This document shows positions 59,001-64,000 of a stretch of 64,000 nucleotides of DNA, in pieces (within the stretch, counting starts at the first letter, position 1; each line of letters begins with the position of its first letter). The position numbers were made by a program, and so were the translations under genes. The notes under the pieces were generated by a model. The model searched no databases. It was not told where the DNA came from and was given only the letters and a program-made list of their open reading frames with translations. This DNA comes from Chimonanthus salicifolius. Its lineage: Eukaryota; Streptophyta; Magnoliopsida; Laurales; Calycanthaceae. Location of the stretch: assembly GCA_013350335.1 (NCBI GenBank), contig CM023540.1, positions 55,862,905-55,926,904 on the forward strand, given 5' to 3'.

Positions 59001-60414
59001 GCAATAAACCAGTCGACATATCGATGACTACAGTAAACAAGCACATATTTTGTCCTTCCCCAAACTCCATAGCCAAAATACAAGCCATTCAAACCATCAA
59101 AGTATTCATGCATTCATATTGAAAACAAACCATTCAATACACATGAACAACAACAAGTAAAAACCATGGCACCACATAATAAGGGGAGAGAGAGATAGCA
59201 TCAACTCATCACTGACCATAGCAAGATGAAAATAAACATTATTCATTGCATAGATAATGTTTGCTCCAATGAGCTTACATGATCTAAAGTCCAACATTTT
59301 TCAAGAAACAACACAGATCATGGAAAACTATCTTAGGATTGGTCAACAGAAGGGGATGAAGATCAACAAGGAGTAGTGACTTCCTTATTGCAGTTGATGG
59401 CGGAAAGTATGCTCTGAAATGATTTTTTCACAGAGCCTTCTAGACCTTCGAATTTTCTTTCCAAAACAGTGAACTTCTCAATTTGCCAAGCTTCAAAAGT
59501 TTGAAGGTGTTTCTCAAGGAATCTTTGACAGGAAGAGTCAAAGATAGGTGCGGTTTCTTCTTCGGTGTCTTCATCTTCTCCCTTTTTACTTTCACTTTCC
59601 TCTTTACCATCTTGAATTTCTCTTTTTCCTTAATTTACATTTTCTTCCTCTCTCTCATATTCCTGTTGGGAAACTGTTTTAGATCTCTTGGGAGGTGGAA
59701 AGGAATCAGAGGGTCTTTCTTGGTGACTGAGGTCTCAAAGTTTTCAGATATGTTCGTCCTAATTTTTTCTTTTGATTTTTCCAAACACTCTTCTAAGCTA
59801 AAGATTTAATATGATGGATAGACGCTTACCCAACTTGAGACAACTCACAAATCCGTGATATATAGGGTTACTGAAAGAGTATGGAGCTTACCTCCGGTGA
59901 AAAACCGGTGAAAACACGATGGAAGATCAGTTTTGGAAAGCTAGGGCACGAAGGTTCGTGAGATTTAGAGGGGTTTTGAGGAAGAGGGGTCGAGGAGGAT
60001 GGAAGGAACAAAAACCAAAATTGTGCAAGGTTTAGCTTAAAGACTTTCCCCCGACACAGACGATTAGTTGTCCAGGTGATCGGTCGCACCACCCATCCAT
60101 AGTCTGTTGGCAATAAGTCGCCAAGACACATACCAATATTTTCTCCTTAAGTCTGCAACTGCATTTCGCACGACATATCGCCACTTGGCAATTAGTCGCC
60201 ATACCAGAAACTGGTTTTTCTTCTTAAATTTTGATTTTATTTTTCAAACATCCCATTATATATTTTAACAAAATAAATGGTATACACAAATCATATTCAT
60301 CATGATAAGCAAAACATATACCATAAAAACAACTTGCAATTGATCAAATTGAAAATCATGTGTCAATCTTAAGCACAAATTGATCAAAATCCATGCAAGA
60401 TCAAGATAACAAAT
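59001..60414. other. LTR-like noncoding sequence
   Basis: 59090-59290 is AT-rich. An open stretch at 59483-59809 is T-rich with no domain. 60050-60200 has GATCGGTCGC and AATAAGTCGCC words similar in layout to the neighbouring LTRs. No gene is supported. Confidence 0.4.
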
Positions 60415-60720
60415 TGTTAGTGCCCCGGCTTGCCGAATCCCTAAGTCTGTCAATTCCATGATCAGGAAGAAGCACTTGCTAGAAGTTTGAAGACTCAAGA
60501 TAATCAAGAGTTAAGATCATGCTCCTCTGAATTGAAGCTCATTGTTTTGGCAATCACAAAATAGGTATTTGGCCATAGATGACCTTAGGTAGTACTCACA
60601 CCTTAAGAGGACCATTCCTAGGCTTAGTTGAACAAATGGTAAAATCATTTAAAGCTTAGAGAGTAAGCGTGATAGTAAATTGGAATCCAACTTGGAAATA
60701 AGATTGCTTGAAAATAAGCG
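60415..60720 (+). repeat. Start of an LTR in the opposite orientation
   Basis: TGTTAGTGCCCCGGCTTGC at 60415 is the inverse of the end of the LTR at 16518-18083. Similarity continues for about 220 bp (GGCAATCACAAA, TTGGCCATAGATGAC). It therefore belongs to the same superfamily but points right. It loses resemblance after about 60640. Confidence 0.65.
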
Positions 60721-61960
60721 CATAGGCTAAGGTAAGTGTCTAACTACTTTCTTTTGATTTTATCTTTTTCATGCATTCATATAGATTTTATTAGGGTGGT
60801 TGCATTTAAAATAAAAATAAAAATAAAAATATATTGCATGTTTATTTTGATCATGCATTTAGGTTGCTAGTCTCATGCATTAGTGTAGATTGTTTGCATA
60901 ATTGTTTGCATATTTGCTTGTGTATCTTGCCTTGCTAGATTTAGGTTTGCATTCACAATAGAAAAATAAAAAAAAGATTAGTAAATAAAAATGGTTCATG
61001 CACTTTAAAGTAAAATCAAAGTAGCAACCATTAGTTTGTTTTTAGGGTTTTTCATGCTCATTAGGGCAATCTTCAATTCAATTAATTTTTTATCACCAAT
61101 ATTAGTTTTTCTTCAATCATGGTGTCTAGGATTAGTTCTGTCAACAAGGTTTAAACAACCTAAGGATAAGTGGAATATAAGCAGATTGCCAAGTGCTCCT
61201 CCACTTACCTGGGAACTTACTTGACCATGGTTGTGGTTAAACTCTTAATTGGAGATTTAGAATTTTTGGAGAAAAGATTAGGAGCCAGTCTGGAGACCAA
61301 GGTTAGTTTAGGTTTTTATTTTTAGTTTTAGGTCATTTATTTTGTTGAATTTATGTTGTCTTGTGTGGTGTTGTTTGATTAACAATGAATATTTGGAGGC
61401 GTGATTTAACTAAGCGACTGGTTAGAGTTAGGTCTCTAATTGGTGAACCCCAAGTTAGTCATCAATCTACTTTGGAAAATAGTAGGGTCTTTGAGGTCAT
61501 GTCAGTTTCAACACTAGTATCTTCGTCAAATCCCATGAGTTTCCACCGAGGTGAGGATAATCTGACTAGGGAAGGTGATAATTCGAGCATTAAAGTAAAA
61601 AAAAAGAGTCTCAAATAAAAGATGAGCCTGTCAATGATAGTGAGATACAGCTCGCACCGGATTGTATCCCTTTTGATTTAAATGATCCATGGGCTTTCGT
61701 CATACCAGTGGGAGATCGTAAGTGGGAAAAGAAATACTTGGCCCATGATATTATGTATTGGAGCACATTCACAATCACCATTTACCGAGCTTAATGGAAC
61801 TCAGTCAAGAAGGCTAAGGTTGTTTTATATGCTAAAAAACAATTGAGTTTGTGTCTTTTAAAGGTTTCTTTTAGAGTTAGTTTTTAGGATATTTCACTTA
61901 GATACGTCGAAACCCAAAAATTAACAATGTCCTGACATTTTGCATCTAGCCGTTGAACAT
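60721..61960 (+). other. Element interior, no recognised gene
   Basis: AT-rich. A frame at 61385-61618 (MNIWRRDLTKRLVRV...) and following reading to about 61795 (FDLNDPWAFVIPVGDRKW) look protein-like but match no family I know. The motif that follows (61962-61995) suggests these are inside or next to a gypsy element. Confidence 0.4.
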
Positions 61961-62000
61961 TGAGGACAATGTCAAATTTAAGTTTGGGGGTATCTAGGAG
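61955..62000 (+). other. Gypsy-type 'TTTAAGTTTGGGGGT' tract
   Basis: GAGGACAATGTC, then AATTTAAGTTTGGGGGTAT. This pairing is common just upstream of the 3' LTR or in the leader of plant Ty3/gypsy elements and includes a purine-tract-like G-run. A second, weaker copy is at 63547-63582. Confidence 0.55.
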
Positions 62001-63546
62001 TTACATTAGTGGAGTCCAATAAAAAAAAAAATTCAATCAAGGGAAGAGTAAGTGAAGGCTGAGACTAATTCTTGAGAAAAAAAATAGTCTAAGTGATTTT
62101 TCAGCATTAAGAGGTGAATAAAATTTTTATATCACACTTTTTCAATAAAATTTATATAAAATTTATATTCGGAATAAATTTACACAGCCATGTTAAATTG
62201 AGTTAAAGAAGAAAAATTTTCATGAGTCTAATAGTCAACAAAGAAATACTAGTGGAGACTTAACCCAGTAAGCTTTAGAGCCTTTCAATTTTTCTGAGGG
62301 ATTTAAGTCAACCCATTTTTCTTTCTTAAGCGCATTAAGTCGTTGTGGATCTCATCATTCTTCAATTTTGGTCATATAACTGAGAACACCATTAAAATTG
62401 AGTTTGTACATTTGAAATTTTTTAGACTTTATTTAAAACAAGGAAACCACTGTATAAAATTTAAGATATGATTTAGGCCATTTTTGGATCGTTTGAGCCT
62501 TCATGCCTACTTATTTTTTGTCAAAATTTATTCTGATAGTCCTCAATTGAGCCTTTAAGTTAGCATGTTTTCTTGATCAGCCATGTTTATCAAACCCAAC
62601 TCCAATTTTAGAGTCTGAGCCTATTCATAGAAAATGTTAGAGATGACAAATATTGGGATGGTACTAAAAAACAAGGGCACAAGAAAGTAAAACAAAAAAA
62701 TAGCATAAAAAGAAAGGGAACATCCTGAGATCAAAAGAAGGATATGAAAACAAAAAAAAAATATGAATATTTTAAAAAGTATTGAAAAGAAAAAAAATAG
62801 AGGAATAAATATCCCGTCATATATTTTAAAGACCTCTAACCTTTTGATCAAAATATTTATTCTTAGAGTCTTATTATCCTTCTTTGATTTGATCCGATCC
62901 CAAACCATTTTTCTTCCTATTGGAAGTCCTATTGATCTTAAGTTGAAATATGATATTTCATGTGGAGAATAAAGGAAGAAAAATGATAACGTATAACTCA
63001 ACGTTCTCAGGAAAGTGGCGTCCATTCATGAGATCCAAAAATTATTTTTGTCATGTATCGTCTTTCTAATACATGTGAGAAATTTTGAATTTGAATACAC
63101 AAACTCCGCTCATATATACCTTTGAGAGAAAATAACCCAACCTCTGACGTTAATCTTTCTGAGAGATATCTAGTAAGGTTTGAAATCAAAGCGTATCTTC
63201 TGATGTTGGGTACGAAACTTGTGTCTATTGGAAAAGAAAACTAAAATATAATATTGGCTAAGCACACACTACACTTCGAATATAAGTCTTATAAAATAAA
63301 TTTTGGAATCGTATGATGTCTAGATCTTTATGAACTTGTTTTTGCCGAATTTGAAACTAAGGCTATACAAAATTGATGTTTGTGGGTATCATCACTGAAA
63401 GCCCTCACGAGACTATAACTCGTCCACTAGTGACGATCTAGGTTTTAAAGGTTTCTTGCATACGCTAAATGTAATCAAGAATGCCAGCGAAAGTGGTGTA
63501 ATTTAGGATTTTAATTTTCCATTTTTAGTTTTTAGTTTTTATTTTT
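62001..63546. other. AT-rich element-derived sequence, no gene
   Basis: Strongly A/T-rich. The reading frame at 62621-63025 on the minus strand is Phe-rich because of A-runs and has no domain. Confidence 0.45.
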
Positions 63547-64000
63547 CTCGAGGACTAGCAAAATCTAAGTTTGGTGGTATTTGTTGAGCACTGAAAACGA
63601 CTATTTTACCCTTTTATTTTGGATTAGTTAGCATTTGATTTGTATATATTAGATGCAGTTAATGGAGTTTTCGAGTTTTGCAGTGTATTTGTGAGAATAC
63701 AAGAAAAAAGAATTAAAATGCAGAAAAGTGGGCCATAGTTCTATTTTTGGAAAGTTTGTAATTTTTAACACCTAATTTGATTTGGAATTATTGTAAATTA
63801 TTATAATTCAGATCCGGATATAAGAGTTTTAATTATAATAATATTTTTAAACTGTATTAAATTGTAAAGGTGGTAGAAATTTATAAACACACAAATTGAC
63901 CCACTGTTCAAGTCTAAAGCCTATAAGCCAAAGTCCACCAGTATTCCGGGCCAGATCCAAGTCCAAAAAACCAAGTGGGACCAGTGAATTTTGTTTGAAG
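63547..64000 (+). repeat. Probable LTR start at the right edge
   Basis: CGAGGACTAGCAAAATCTAAG and TTTGGTGGTATT (63549-63585) form a degenerate purine tract; TGTTGAGCACTGAAAACG (63586 on) would then start an LTR that runs off the window. No second copy is available to confirm. Confidence 0.4.

Noticed and set aside
59483..59809. 108-codon Phe/Leu-rich frame resembling a membrane protein
   Set aside because: The composition follows from T-rich LTR-like sequence; there is no family match and no gene context.
62621..63025. 134-codon Phe-rich minus-strand frame
   Set aside because: Caused by A-runs on the + strand; no motif.

Overview
The window is plant nuclear DNA, from a seed plant and very probably an angiosperm. 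It holds spliced host exons with GT-AG introns, plant-type L1 LINEs with reverse-transcriptase zinc-binding and RNase H domains, Ty1/copia and Ty3/gypsy elements primed by initiator-Met tRNA sites, TRIMs, SINE candidates, a Mutator-like element (MULE) and a non-autonomous hAT. I cannot name the species. Almost every long reading frame belongs to a decayed transposable element.

One host gene is visible. Four exons on the + strand (about 14745-14844, 27177-27262, 27663-27772 and 35447-35509) join in phase and encode the C-terminal thioredoxin-like part of a plant TMX2-like protein (thioredoxin-related transmembrane protein 2). The introns are 12.3, 0.4 and 7.7 kb. The 5' exons were not found and probably lie left of the window, so the repeats from 1 to 14.7 kb may also lie in an intron.

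Layout. 1-4.1 kb: three fragments of one LINE family, the first two in opposite orientation. 4.6-8.0 kb: a gypsy element with gag-protease only, inserted into the 3' end of a LINE. 8.96-13.55 kb: a decayed copia element with a 5-bp target duplication (TSD). 14.1-16.1 kb: two LINE 3' tails around the first host exon. 16.5-18.1 kb: a 1.57-kb LTR. 18.7-26.4 kb: a LINE ORF1 split by a gypsy element (19131-24498), which itself carries a complete TRIM. 27.1-35.5 kb: the last three host exons, with a SINE candidate and LTR-like pieces in the last intron. 35.5-39.3 kb: AT-rich flank with a second SINE candidate. 39298-46026: a 6.7-kb MULE with ~650-bp terminal inverted repeats (TIRs) built from GATCGATC-rich units, a FAR1/MULE transposase and a convergent second gene. 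46.5-53.2 kb: a near full-length LINE split in ORF1 by a 699-bp hAT element. 53.5-54.0 kb: a second TRIM. 54.4-64 kb: gypsy LTR, gag and leader remnants, with LTRs rich in short palindromes.

The most unusual items are the MuDR-like layout of the MULE, with its patterned TIRs and a palindromic minisatellite between its convergent genes; the compensatory palindromes shared by two LTR copies; and the repeat-swollen TMX2-like gene.
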